Position numbers and translations under genes: made by a program
From: Bacteroidales bacterium
GTDB lineage: Bacteria > Bacteroidota > Bacteroidia > Bacteroidales > WCHB1-69
DNA: 15,829 nucleotides
Assembly: GCA_012838875.1 (NCBI GenBank)
Contig: DUOL01000119.1
Coordinates: 1-15,829 of the forward strand
Direction: 5' to 3'
The notes under the pieces: model-generated
What the model was told of the DNA's origin: nothing
Seen by the model: only the letters and a program-made list of their open reading frames with translations
Database searches by the model: none
Shown here: one piece after another, positions 7,141-15,693 of the stretch
How the letters are laid out: every line of letters starts with the position of its first letter
How positions within the stretch are numbered: the first letter of the stretch is position 1

Positions 7141-7197
7141 CATTTACTGAAATAGGTTTATTTCAATTATTCGTTAATTGTTTAATTTAGAGTATAA

Positions 7198-9291
7198 ATG
7201 ATGAAAAAAATTAGTTTTATTATGATTTCTTTGTTGATGTTTACTGCACAAGCACAAATCCCTAATGAGTTGAAAGATAATCCGTTAGTGGCAGATTGGA
7301 ACACGCCATACGAAACCCCGCCCTTTGATTTGATAAAAACCGAGCATTATATGCCTGCTTTTAAATATGCTCTTCAACTTGCAAGAGAAGAAATCAGACG
7401 TATTGAACAAACAAAGCAACAACCTAATTTTACGAACACTATTGAAAGACTCGAAGCTGCCGGAGGTCTTTTAAATCGCATCTCAGGTGTTTTCTTTAAT
7501 ATGAACTACTGTAATACTTCCCCTGAGTTGCAAGCGCTAGCTCAAGAAATAAGTCCGATGTTGACCGAATATTCAAACGATATTTATCTAAGCACACCGC
7601 TTTTTGCTCGTATTAAATCGGTTTATGATAATCCCGGAGATTTGACGGAAGAACAAGCCATGCTTTTGGATAAAACGTATAAAGCATTTGTCAATAGCGG
7701 GGCTAATTTGTCAGAAGCAGATAAGGAAAAATTTAGAGAGCTTTCTATTGCATTGTCTAAGCTATCGCTCACGTTTAGTGAAAATGTGTTAGCATCGACT
7801 AATAAATATGTCAAAAATATCACTGATATTAATGAATTATCGGGCATTCCTGAAATATCTCTTAATGTGGCTAAGGAGAAAGCTAAAGCCAAGGGACTAG
7901 ATGGCTGGGTGTTTGACCTCTCTTATCCGAGTTATTCAGCAGTAATGACTTATGCTGATAATCGCGAATTGCGAAAAGAGATGTACATGGCTTATAGTCG
8001 CCGTGCTTATTTAGATGATTTTGATAATCAGGAAATTATAAAGGATATTCTAAGAAATCGACAAGAATTAGCCAAGTTGTTAGGATTTGAGAATTATGCG
8101 GCGTATGCTTTGCAAGAACGAATGGCTGAAAATGAAAAAAATGTTTATAAACTCGAAAATGAGTTATTGGATTATTCTTATCCTGTAATGGATAAAGAGT
8201 TGAAACAGTTAACTCAATTTGCTAAATCACAAGGATTAAAAGAAGAGTTGCAACGTTGGGATTTTTCCTACTATTCCGAAAAACAGAAAACATCGCTCTT
8301 TGAAGTTAATGATGAAATGTTAAAACCCTATTTCAAACTCGAAAATGTCATTGACGGCGTCTTTTCTTTGGCAACGACGCTCTTTGACTTGACTTTTAAA
8401 CCTAACAACGAGATTCAAGTGTATCACCCTGACGTAAAAGTTTATGAAGTTTATCGAAAAGGGAAATTTATGGCAGTCCTATATCTTGATTTCTATCCTC
8501 GTGATTCCAAAAAAGATGGGGCTTGGATGACCTCTTTTAGAGAACAACGTAAAATAGGGGATAAAGATATCAGACCTTTGGTATCGTTAGTTATGAATTT
8601 TACTCCGTCTACGGAAGATCACCCTTCGTTACTTACATTTTATGAAGTGGTTACTTTTCTTCACGAGTTTGGTCATGCAACGCATGGAATCCTTTCTGAC
8701 GTAAACTACGAATCCTTAGCGGGAACTTCCGTACCTCGCGATTTTGTGGAATTACCGTCGCAACTTTTGGAAAATTGGGCTACGCAAAAAGAGTTTCTTG
8801 ACAAGTTTGCTTTCCACTATGAAACCAATGAGCTTATCCCACAAGCACTTATAGATAAAATTAAAGCTGCGGATAATTATCATGCAGGTTATGCTTCGTG
8901 CCGTCAAATTTCTTTTGGTTTACTTGATATGATGTGGCACACGACGAGTCCCGATAAAATTGATAATATCATTGCTATGGAACGCGAAGCAATTGCCAAA
9001 ACCGAATGGTTGCCGACCGTTGACGGAACTTGCACTAGCTGTGCGTTTTCGCATATCTTTGCAGGCGGCTATGCCGCCGGTTATTACGGCTATAAATGGG
9101 CAGAAGTACTTGACGCTGACGCATTCTCACTCTTTCAAGAAAAAGGTATCTTTAATAAAGAGGTGGCAGATTCTTATGTAGAAAATATTTTGTCGAAAGG
9201 CGGCTCTAAAAAACCGATGACGCTCTATATTAATTTTAGAGGACGTGAGCCGCAGATTGATGCCTTGCTTAAACGTAGCGGTTTAAAATAA
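7198..9291 (+). CDS. dcp: M3-family peptidyl-dipeptidase (Dcp), exported
   Basis: A 697-residue zinc metallopeptidase expected to release dipeptides from the C-terminus of short peptides. The zinc motif HEFGH is at 489-493 (His489, His493, catalytic Glu490), with the third ligand Glu518 in PRDFVELPSQ, the family spacing. The C-terminal substrate-binding region (AGGYAAGYYGYKW, then LDADAFSLF) is intact. A signal peptide, MMKKISFIMISLLMFTAQAQ, predicts cleavage after AQA and a periplasmic location, unlike the cytoplasmic E. coli enzyme. The first two codons are both ATG, so the start is uncertain by one residue. Oligopeptidase A is the main alternative; the PRDFVELPSQLLENWA stretch and exported location favour Dcp. 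Confidence 0.93.
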   Translation: MMKKISFIMISLLMFTAQAQIPNELKDNPLVADWNTPYETPPFDLIKTEHYMPAFKYALQLAREEIRRIEQTKQQPNFTNTIERLEAAGGLLNRISGVFFNMNYCNTSPELQALAQEISPMLTEYSNDIYLSTPLFARIKSVYDNPGDLTEEQAMLLDKTYKAFVNSGANLSEADKEKFRELSIALSKLSLTFSENVLASTNKYVKNITDINELSGIPEISLNVAKEKAKAKGLDGWVFDLSYPSYSAVMTYADNRELRKEMYMAYSRRAYLDDFDNQEIIKDILRNRQELAKLLGFENYAAYALQERMAENEKNVYKLENELLDYSYPVMDKELKQLTQFAKSQGLKEELQRWDFSYYSEKQKTSLFEVNDEMLKPYFKLENVIDGVFSLATTLFDLTFKPNNEIQVYHPDVKVYEVYRKGKFMAVLYLDFYPRDSKKDGAWMTSFREQRKIGDKDIRPLVSLVMNFTPSTEDHPSLLTFYEVVTFLHEFGHATHGILSDVNYESLAGTSVPRDFVELPSQLLENWATQKEFLDKFAFHYETNELIPQALIDKIKAADNYHAGYASCRQISFGLLDMMWHTTSPDKIDNIIAMEREAIAKTEWLPTVDGTCTSCAFSHIFAGGYAAGYYGYKWAEVLDADAFSLFQEKGIFNKEVADSYVENILSKGGSKKPMTLYINFRGREPQIDALLKRSGLK

Positions 9292-9376
9292 CTACCTCGC
9301 TTGTCGAAATAATTTAGTAAAATAAAACGTTACTCCATTTGGGAAACATCATTTAATATATTTTAATTCTATTTTT

Positions 9377-9808
9377 ATGAGACAGAAAATACATAACACA
9401 ATTGGCATACTAATTATCTGTTTATGCTCTAATTTTCTTTATTCTCAATCTTCGCCCCTTATTATCTCTTTGAATAAAACCGATTTTATAAATTATGTTT
9501 ACGATTATACGGTTACAAATGGGGCATATAATGGTAAATTACCGGCTATTGTAGTGTTTGATGCCGATTATTGTAGTTCTTGTAAATCAATGGAAAAACA
9601 TTTAAAAGAACTATTACAGGAGTATGACGGCAAACTGGTAATTTATAAAGTAGATTTAAGTGCCGAAAAAGAATTACAAAAAGATTTAGCCATTTCCTCT
9701 CTTCCATTGCTCTATTTTTTCCCTGTTAAAGGGGAGCCTAAGATTGCTTTAGGGTACTTAAATAAAAATGAGATACGTGAAATAATAAAAGAAGAGTTAA
9801 GACCTTAA
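9377..9808 (+). CDS. Exported thioredoxin-fold protein with a CSSC motif
   Basis: A 143-residue protein with a signal peptide (about 1-24, ending FLYSQ) and a single thioredoxin domain. The redox motif is Cys66-Ser-Ser-Cys69 in DADYCSSCKSMEKHL, with Tyr where classical thioredoxins have Trp. A cis-Pro equivalent, Pro110, lies in ISSLPLLYFFP. The likely site is the periplasm, as a thiol oxidoreductase; whether it reduces or oxidises cannot be told. It resembles the thioredoxin-like C-terminal domain of DsbD more than a TlpA protein, since it lacks the AhpC/TSA-type insertions. It opens a close run of four genes, the next beginning 18 bases on. No perfect TAnnTTTG precedes it; TCCATTTG at 9334-9341 has one mismatch. 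Confidence 0.85.
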   Translation: MRQKIHNTIGILIICLCSNFLYSQSSPLIISLNKTDFINYVYDYTVTNGAYNGKLPAIVVFDADYCSSCKSMEKHLKELLQEYDGKLVIYKVDLSAEKELQKDLAISSLPLLYFFPVKGEPKIALGYLNKNEIREIIKEELRP

Positions 9809-9826
9809 TTATAAAGTATTTAAACC

Positions 9827-10249
9827 ATGTTGCATTGTCTTACCGATTATGAACCCAAAATATTGTTAGCTTTTGGAGAAAGTTTGAAAAGACAAACAAA
9901 ATTTGCAGATTTTCTTTTACATAATGGTTTTCCTGAATTAGCGGCTCTTTCTGCAGCTATACACTCCGATACGGACGCTCTACATTGGCTATTGAACAAC
10001 GGCTATCCGGAGTTTGCCGTGCTGAGCAATGCTATAGATAACGAACCCGTAGCTATAGAATGGCTGAAACGTTATCACTGTGATTTTCTCTCAACATTCG
10101 CCGCCGCATGTAGAAAAGATGATGCGGCAATTAAATGGTTCGCCGATAATGATTTACGCATTTTTATTCTATTAATTAGAACAATACACGATATTCTCTT
10201 ACATCAATCGTGGGATTCCTCCGATATTCATAAAATTAGAAGAAGTTAA
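9827..10249 (+). CDS. Protein of five tandem 25-residue helical repeats, unknown function
   Basis: A 140-residue protein without signal peptide or membrane segment, so probably cytosolic. Residues 1-125 divide into five units of exactly 25, starting at 1, 26, 51, 76 and 101, followed by a 15-residue basic tail (DIHKIRRS). Units 2 to 4 show the pattern best: a helix A-[IL]-x-W-L, a turn N-G-[YF]-P-E, then a helix [FL]-A-x-L-S-x-A-I and a polar D/E turn. Units 1 and 5 are degenerate caps. This suggests a small alpha-alpha solenoid, shorter per repeat than ankyrin (33) or TPR (34), and probably a protein-binding scaffold. From memory similar unnamed proteins occur in Bacteroidota. The stop codon at 10247-10249 is 9 bases before the next ATG, so it is very likely co-transcribed and translationally linked with it. 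Confidence 0.8.
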   Translation: MLHCLTDYEPKILLAFGESLKRQTKFADFLLHNGFPELAALSAAIHSDTDALHWLLNNGYPEFAVLSNAIDNEPVAIEWLKRYHCDFLSTFAAACRKDDAAIKWFADNDLRIFILLIRTIHDILLHQSWDSSDIHKIRRS

Positions 10250-10258
10250 GTGGAAAAA

Positions 10259-11215
10259 ATGAAAAAAACAGTTTCCTTATTCCTTTTTCTTTTTCTGAGC
10301 TGTTCATTTTTTGGTCAGGATAATGTTTTTTTCAAATATTGGGAAGATTCTCTTATCGTTTTACGTAATAACTCTATTAATGCGTCTAATGATATAGAGA
10401 AATTGCAAAAAAACGAAGATTTTATGAATTTACTAGAAGAGATTTTGGAAGAAAAAAACTCTTTTAAATATAACTGGAGTACAACAAGCAATTTTTCTGT
10501 CGTAACCTCCTCAGATAAACAATTGAAAATATTCACCTGGAATGTAATGAAAAAAGATTTTTCATGTGAAAATTTTGGTTTCTTACAAGTCTATAATGAA
10601 AATCGAAAAAAATATATCCTTTATCCTCTGTTTGATAACCGCAATCTTATAGATTATCCGTCCACCTTTGTCGGCAATCATAATCATTGGTATGGGGCTA
10701 TCTATTACGACATAATTCTTATAGAATCAAAACATAAAAAATATTATACCTTATTGGGTTATAATGCCAATAATTTGTTTAGTAATCAAAAAGTAATAGA
10801 TGTTCTCTCTTTCAAGAGCGATGGTACGCCCATTTTTGGCGCTTTTATTTTTAAAAAATATCCCCAAAAGGTGAGTAGGGTGCTCTTTGAATATTCAAAA
10901 AAAGCCACTTTTACATTAAAATATGAAAAACAGTCGTATGATGTCAGCACCGGAAAAAGAGACCCTAAAACAAGAAAGTTAATTTATAAGAATATACCTG
11001 CTAAAATGATTATTTTTGAGCAACTGGTTCCGCTTGATGACGGATTAGACGGCATAACCGCCTTTTTAGTTCCGGAATCGTCTCTCAATCAGGGATTTAT
11101 AGAAAATGAAGGAAAATGGCTCTTTTTACCTAACGTAAAAGGTCGAAATCCCGATAAGGAGAACCCAAAATATATTAAAAGAAATAGGAATTTTAAGAAA
11201 AACAGATATGAATGA
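10259..11215 (+). CDS. Exported protein of unknown function (Bacteroidales-type family)
   Basis: 318 residues from the ATG at 10259. The frame is open to a GTG at 10250, but the ATG places the signal peptide (MKKTVSLFLFLFLSCSFFGQ) at the N-terminus. No good lipobox surrounds Cys15, so a soluble periplasmic or secreted protein is likelier than a lipoprotein. Blocks I associate from memory with an unnamed Bacteroidales family are SSDKQLKIFTWN (84-95), FGFLQVY (106-112), HWYGAIYYDI (143-152), KYYTLLGYNANN (161-172), KVIDVLSF (178-185) and RVLFEYS (207-213), with a closing GKWLFLPNVKGRNP (285-298). A Lys/Arg-rich segment at about 226-248 looks like an insertion. No catalytic motif is seen and I assign no function. 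Its last 8 bases overlap the start of manA. Confidence 0.85.
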   Translation: MKKTVSLFLFLFLSCSFFGQDNVFFKYWEDSLIVLRNNSINASNDIEKLQKNEDFMNLLEEILEEKNSFKYNWSTTSNFSVVTSSDKQLKIFTWNVMKKDFSCENFGFLQVYNENRKKYILYPLFDNRNLIDYPSTFVGNHNHWYGAIYYDIILIESKHKKYYTLLGYNANNLFSNQKVIDVLSFKSDGTPIFGAFIFKKYPQKVSRVLFEYSKKATFTLKYEKQSYDVSTGKRDPKTRKLIYKNIPAKMIIFEQLVPLDDGLDGITAFLVPESSLNQGFIENEGKWLFLPNVKGRNPDKENPKYIKRNRNFKKNRYE

Positions 11216-12200
11216 GAATAATAAACTTTATCCTTTGAAATTTATTCCTATTTGTAAAGATAAAATTTGGGGTGGGGGTAAAATTTTTAAGTTGCTACAA
11301 AAACAGGAGGCTTCTACGGAGCATTGCGGCGAATGTTGGGAAATCTCAGGTATTGCCGACAATGTTTCCCAAGTTAAAAACGGCTTCTTAAAAAGTAATG
11401 ACCTAAACGAGCTGTTAGAAGTTTATATGAGCGATTTAGTCGGAGAGGGCATTTATGATAGATTTGAAGATAATTTTCCACTTCTTATCAAATTCATTGA
11501 TGCTTCGGACGACCTTTCCGTACAAGTTCACCCGGATAAGAAATCAAGTAAGAAAATCCCGAATGCCCAAAGCAAAACGGAATTGTGGTATATCATGCAC
11601 GCCGAAGCAGATGCGAAACTTTATATCGGCTTTAAACAAGGCGTTACGAAAGAGTCGTTTTTTGAAGGAGTAGCCGAAAATAGGGTAGAGGAGATGCTGG
11701 AAACTTATCCCGTCCAAACGGGAGATATCTTTTTTATACTCGGCGGTACGGTGCATGCCATAGGGAAAGGGATTCTATTAGCTGAAATTCAACAAGCTTC
11801 GGACACGACATACAGGATTTATGATTGGAATAGAAAAGATGAAAAGGGTAATAGCAGAGAACTGCACCTCGATTTAGCGGAAAAAGTGCTCAACTTTGAT
11901 GAAACATCGTCCCCGAAAATTGATTACGACAAAACAAAACAAGGTACGACACCGCTCTTGCGTAATCCTTTTTTTAACTTAAACTATTTGTTGTTAACGC
12001 AACCGACCGAAAAAGTTTATATTGAGATTGATTCATTCGTTATTTACGTCTGCGTTGAAGGTGAAGTTTCGATAGTGATGGACGAATCCGATGTTTTTAC
12101 CCTTAAAAAGGGAGAAACTATCTTGAAACCGGCGGCTTGCGATGAGTTAACCTTTTTGCCCACTCCTTCGGCAAAACTACTCGAAATTTATATGGAATAA
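11208..12200 (+). CDS. manA: Mannose-6-phosphate isomerase, class I
   Basis: A 330-residue zinc enzyme interconverting mannose 6-phosphate and fructose 6-phosphate, giving entry to GDP-sugar and surface glycan synthesis. It is the short type, close to the roughly 315 residues of B. subtilis ManA. Cupin zinc ligands are in place: Gln106 and His108 in LSVQVHPD, Glu125 in KTELWY and His183 in GTVHAIGKG. The active-site Arg is Arg203 in TYRIYDWNR. The N-terminal WGGGKI (21-26) is family-typical. The ATG lies inside the end of the preceding gene (8-base overlap, different frame), implying translational coupling. It ends the run that starts at 9377. No terminator hairpin follows; the next gene has its own -7 element. 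Confidence 0.95.
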   Translation: MNENNKLYPLKFIPICKDKIWGGGKIFKLLQKQEASTEHCGECWEISGIADNVSQVKNGFLKSNDLNELLEVYMSDLVGEGIYDRFEDNFPLLIKFIDASDDLSVQVHPDKKSSKKIPNAQSKTELWYIMHAEADAKLYIGFKQGVTKESFFEGVAENRVEEMLETYPVQTGDIFFILGGTVHAIGKGILLAEIQQASDTTYRIYDWNRKDEKGNSRELHLDLAEKVLNFDETSSPKIDYDKTKQGTTPLLRNPFFNLNYLLLTQPTEKVYIEIDSFVIYVCVEGEVSIVMDESDVFTLKKGETILKPAACDELTFLPTPSAKLLEIYME

Positions 12201-12264
12201 CTTTTTTCTTTATTTTGATTGACATTAGTCGACTCTTCAATGAGCTTACACTCTGATTTTTCTT

Positions 12265-12272
12265 TATTTTTG
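12265..12272 (+). promoter_or_regulatory. -7 element for the type IX cargo gene and probably ribE
   Basis: TATTTTTG matches TAnnTTTG, 36 bases before the ATG at 12309, in the 108-base gap after manA. No -33 TTTG at good spacing is seen. Since ribE follows the cargo gene after 30 bases, this promoter may drive both. Confidence 0.5.
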
Positions 12273-12308
12273 CATTATTAAAAATTGAACCGATAAGAAA
12301 TAGAGATA

Positions 12309-14909
12309 ATGCTAAGAATCAAAGGACTGCTTTTCTTTCTATTTTACTTTCTTCTCTTCTCTTTGCATGCAACACATCAACGAGCCGGCGAGATAACCTA
12401 TAAGCATATCAGCGGATTAACCTATGAATTTAAGTTGGTAACGTATACTTATACGCCGAGTCCTGCCGACCGTCCGGAATTGGAAATTGTGTGGGGCGAC
12501 GGTTCCAGTTCCATAGTCGCACGCACCCGTAAAATTAACTTGCCTAACGATATTAGCGAGAATATTTACATCGCACGACATACCTTTGCAAGCTCCGGCT
12601 ATTACACCATTTCGATGGAAGACCCTAACAGAAATGCAGGAATTGTTAATATTCCAAACTCTGTGAATATCCCCTTTTATGTTCAAACAACTTTATTGAT
12701 AAATCCTTTCCTCGGTGCTAACTCCTCTCCGCAACTGCTTAATCCTCCGATAGATAACGGGTGCGTCAATAAACCCTATTACCATAATCCCGGGGCGTTC
12801 GATATAGATGGCGATAGCTTATCTTACAAATTGATTACCTGTCGGGGCTTTCAGGGTGAAAACATTCCGGGATATTCATTGCCCTTTGCAAGTAATTTTA
12901 TTTCAATAGATGCCATGACGGGCGATCTTATTTGGGATTCGCCGCCTATGCAAGGAGAATACAATATTGCCATCCAAATAGAAGAGTGGAGAAACGGCGT
13001 ATTAATATGTGAAATGGTGCGAGATATGCAAATTATTATTGTAGCTTGCGATAACGAACCGCCCGAAGTTTCGTTAATCCAAGATACGTGCGTCTTAGCA
13101 GGAACAATTCTCGAATTAGCCGTAACAGCCAACGACATTAACTCGTCGCAAGTTACGCTCTCCGCCACAGGGCTTCCTTTGCAATTGAGTAACTCTCCGG
13201 CAACCTTTCCTATTGTAAGCGGAGCCCCCCCTGTAACCTCGCTATTTTCGTGGAATACACAATGTGAACATGTACGGTTACGTCCCTATCAAGTCAGTTT
13301 TAAAGCCATCGACAACGGACCACAAGTTAATTTAGTGAACTTTAAAACATTGTCAATCACGGTTGTAGCACCAAAAGTAGAGAATGTAACAGCAACCCCA
13401 CAAGGAAATACGGTAGAAATTTCATGGAAGCCCAACGTCTGTCAAAATGTGGCAGGCTACTCAATTTACAAAAGAGTTTTAAGTTACGATTTCACGCCCG
13501 ACCATTGTGAAACAGGACTTCCGGCTTACACGGGCTATCGCCTCATTGGACAAACCTTTTCGCATTTAGATACCGTTTTCATAGATGACGGCTCGGTCTT
13601 TCCACTTCATCACGGGAACGAGTACTGCTATCGTATTGTAGCCTTTTTTAGCGATGGTGCCGAGAGTTATGTCTCCGATGAAGTCTGCACCTATTTGCTT
13701 AACGATGCTCCGCTAATTACGCATGTAGACGTGAAAACCACAGACGAGCAACAAGGGAAAATATATATAAGTTGGGAAAATCCCACGGAATTGGACACGA
13801 ATGCCTATTCCGGCTTCCAATATCGTCTTTATCGGACTGTAACTTCCGATTTAAGCAACTTTTCGTTGATTTTCACCGGCTCTTCCTTGCAAAATAGGAC
13901 ATTCCTCGACTCAAACCTTAATACCGTTACCACAGGCTACACTTATAAAGTAGAACTTTGGGGGAAAGTAAATCAGGAATTTCAATTCATTGAATGCTCG
14001 GATTTGGCATCTTCAATCTTTCTGTATATTGATGTAATGACCAACGCCTTGGAATTGTCGTGGCAGGAAGATGTGCCGTGGCACAACGTTTTTTACACGA
14101 TTTGGAAATACAATCTTCAAACGCAACAGTTCGACTCCTTAACGACTACGGAAAATAGTAGTTATATCGACAGAAATCTTCAAAATGGGGTTTCGTACTG
14201 CTATTTTATCAAATCTACGGGCGGATATTTTGTGCCCGATTCGATATATCCGTTGTATAACCATTCACAGCAAAAATGCGTCATGCCGTCCGATATTGAC
14301 CCGCCGGCTATCCCAAATACGAAGGCAACGACCGATTGCGAAAATGTTTTTATAGAATGGTCGTTCGATACGGACACTGCCTACGAAGACGTCTACATTT
14401 ATTACATTTACTATAAGCCCACTTTGACAGATAATTTTGCAATTATTGACTCCTTTTACAGTGCCGGTAGTAGTTGTTACTACTCACCGTGTCAATACAC
14501 ACTCTATGATTTGCCTTATATAACGGGCTGTTTTGCCCTTTCCGCCAAAGATACGGCGGGCAATGAGTCGGAAATGAGCGAGATGACCTGTTTCGATATT
14601 GACGATTGCGTTCCCTATCTTTTGCCCAATGTCTTCACGCCGGACGGAGATGGTATAAATGATTTTTTCACCCCTTTTCTCCCGTATTATAATGTAAAAT
14701 CAGTCAATTTCACTGTTTACAACCGATGGGGTGGAGTAGTCTTCAAAACGCAAAATCCCGATTTGAATTGGAACGGCGAAAATATTTATACCAAGCAGCC
14801 ATGTACCGACGGCACCTATTTTTATGTTTGTGAAGTCTATCTATACTCTTTAAAAGGAATTATCCCCATGCCCTTGCATGGAACAATAACCATCATACGA
14901 AGTAAATAA
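12309..14909 (+). CDS. Large secreted protein with CHU_C (gliding-motility type) sorting domain
   Basis: An 866-residue protein with a signal peptide (about 1-22, MLRIKGLLFF...LHATHQ) and the C-terminal sorting domain of type IX secretion cargo. From residue 773 it reads NVFTPDGDGINDFF, then VNFTVYNRWGGVVF (799-812), WNGE (821-824) and GTYFYV (835-840), the CHU_C/type B pattern. Such cargo crosses the outer membrane and is usually held at the cell surface. The N-terminus (ATHQRAGEITY, 21-31) starts a beta-rich module with PKD-like features to about 250 (VWGDGSSS, FDIDGDSLSYKL). Fibronectin-III-like units follow at roughly 355-460, 467-570, 572-660 and 665-765. No catalytic motif is visible, so an adhesin or structural surface role is likelier than an enzyme. 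About 15 Cys residues in the mature part may form disulfides. By eye the gene is less AT-rich than its neighbours. Confidence 0.92.
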   Translation: MLRIKGLLFFLFYFLLFSLHATHQRAGEITYKHISGLTYEFKLVTYTYTPSPADRPELEIVWGDGSSSIVARTRKINLPNDISENIYIARHTFASSGYYTISMEDPNRNAGIVNIPNSVNIPFYVQTTLLINPFLGANSSPQLLNPPIDNGCVNKPYYHNPGAFDIDGDSLSYKLITCRGFQGENIPGYSLPFASNFISIDAMTGDLIWDSPPMQGEYNIAIQIEEWRNGVLICEMVRDMQIIIVACDNEPPEVSLIQDTCVLAGTILELAVTANDINSSQVTLSATGLPLQLSNSPATFPIVSGAPPVTSLFSWNTQCEHVRLRPYQVSFKAIDNGPQVNLVNFKTLSITVVAPKVENVTATPQGNTVEISWKPNVCQNVAGYSIYKRVLSYDFTPDHCETGLPAYTGYRLIGQTFSHLDTVFIDDGSVFPLHHGNEYCYRIVAFFSDGAESYVSDEVCTYLLNDAPLITHVDVKTTDEQQGKIYISWENPTELDTNAYSGFQYRLYRTVTSDLSNFSLIFTGSSLQNRTFLDSNLNTVTTGYTYKVELWGKVNQEFQFIECSDLASSIFLYIDVMTNALELSWQEDVPWHNVFYTIWKYNLQTQQFDSLTTTENSSYIDRNLQNGVSYCYFIKSTGGYFVPDSIYPLYNHSQQKCVMPSDIDPPAIPNTKATTDCENVFIEWSFDTDTAYEDVYIYYIYYKPTLTDNFAIIDSFYSAGSSCYYSPCQYTLYDLPYITGCFALSAKDTAGNESEMSEMTCFDIDDCVPYLLPNVFTPDGDGINDFFTPFLPYYNVKSVNFTVYNRWGGVVFKTQNPDLNWNGENIYTKQPCTDGTYFYVCEVYLYSLKGIIPMPLHGTITIIRSK

Positions 14910-14939
14910 ATTTGAATGTACAATTAAAATATTAAGAAA

Positions 14940-15557
14940 ATGTTTACAGGAATTGTTGAAAAAACAGGGAAAATTGTAAAAATTGAAAAAGAAAAAAGCA
15001 ATTATCACTTTACGATTGAAGTCGATTTTGTTAATGAATTAAAAATTGACCAGAGCATGTCCCACGATGGCTGTTGTTTGACTATCGTAAAGATTGATAA
15101 GGAGTTAGGGCAATATGTCGTAACGGCGATGGACGAGACCATGCTTAAAACAAATTTAAGCAGTTGGCATGTGGGTTATGAAGTAAATTTAGAACGAAGT
15201 ATGAAGATGGATGGTCGTTTCGATGGGCATATTGTGCAAGGGCATGTCGATCAAACGGCAAAATGCACTAAAATTGTTGACGAAATGGGCAGTTGGCGAT
15301 ACTATTTTGCCTACGATCCGCAGCAGACCAACTTCACCGTTCCCAAAGGCTCCATATCCGTCAATGGCGTTAGCTTGACAGTCGTGGATTCTTCCGAAGG
15401 CGAATTTTCGGTCGCCATCATTCCATACACGCAAGAGGTAACCAATTTTCACAACTTAAAAGTCGGCTCCATTGTCAACATCGAGTTTGATATTTTAGGA
15501 AAATATGTACAACGTCTTTTCGATGAGTACCTGAAAAGTATCCAAAAAGCTGATTAA
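14940..15557 (+). CDS. ribE: Riboflavin synthase, alpha subunit
   Basis: A 205-residue cytosolic enzyme, trimeric in the family, that converts two 6,7-dimethyl-8-ribityllumazine molecules to riboflavin, the last step of the pathway. It is a tandem of two lumazine-binding barrels. The N-terminal signature is MFTGIVE. Barrel 1 carries SHDGCCLTIV (41-50), equivalent to AHNGCCLTV in E. coli. GHIVQGHVD (96-104) marks the start of barrel 2, and SVNGVSLTVVD (140-150) is its equivalent of the barrel 1 stretch. The C-terminus IEFDILGKYVQRL (181-193) is typical. It begins only 30 bases after the type IX cargo gene, with no FMN riboswitch or new promoter between, so it is probably co-transcribed with it. 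No other rib gene is in the window. Confidence 0.96.
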   Translation: MFTGIVEKTGKIVKIEKEKSNYHFTIEVDFVNELKIDQSMSHDGCCLTIVKIDKELGQYVVTAMDETMLKTNLSSWHVGYEVNLERSMKMDGRFDGHIVQGHVDQTAKCTKIVDEMGSWRYYFAYDPQQTNFTVPKGSISVNGVSLTVVDSSEGEFSVAIIPYTQEVTNFHNLKVGSIVNIEFDILGKYVQRLFDEYLKSIQKAD

Positions 15558-15693
15558 TAATCCTTTACAGCTTCCCGATAATAAGTCACCTTCGATTATC
15601 AGCCGGTTAATAATTATTCCCCAAAAGAGCAGGGGATAGCATAAGCGTTTTATTCTCAATTAGTTAATCTTATTAATAATTAGTTTTTATATT

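Noticed and set aside
7623..7892. Minus-strand open frame inside dcp, and other antisense or out-of-frame frames inside recognised genes
   Set aside because: They overlap well-supported genes completely, show no domain or signal, and are expected by chance in AT-rich coding DNA.
10250..10258. GTG start for the unknown exported protein
   Set aside because: It would add VEK (read as MEK) before a normal MKKT signal peptide. The ATG at 10259 gives the usual N-terminus.
14910..14939. FMN riboswitch upstream of ribE
   Set aside because: The gap is only 30 AT-rich bases, too short for the element, and no conserved FMN-box sequence is visible in it.
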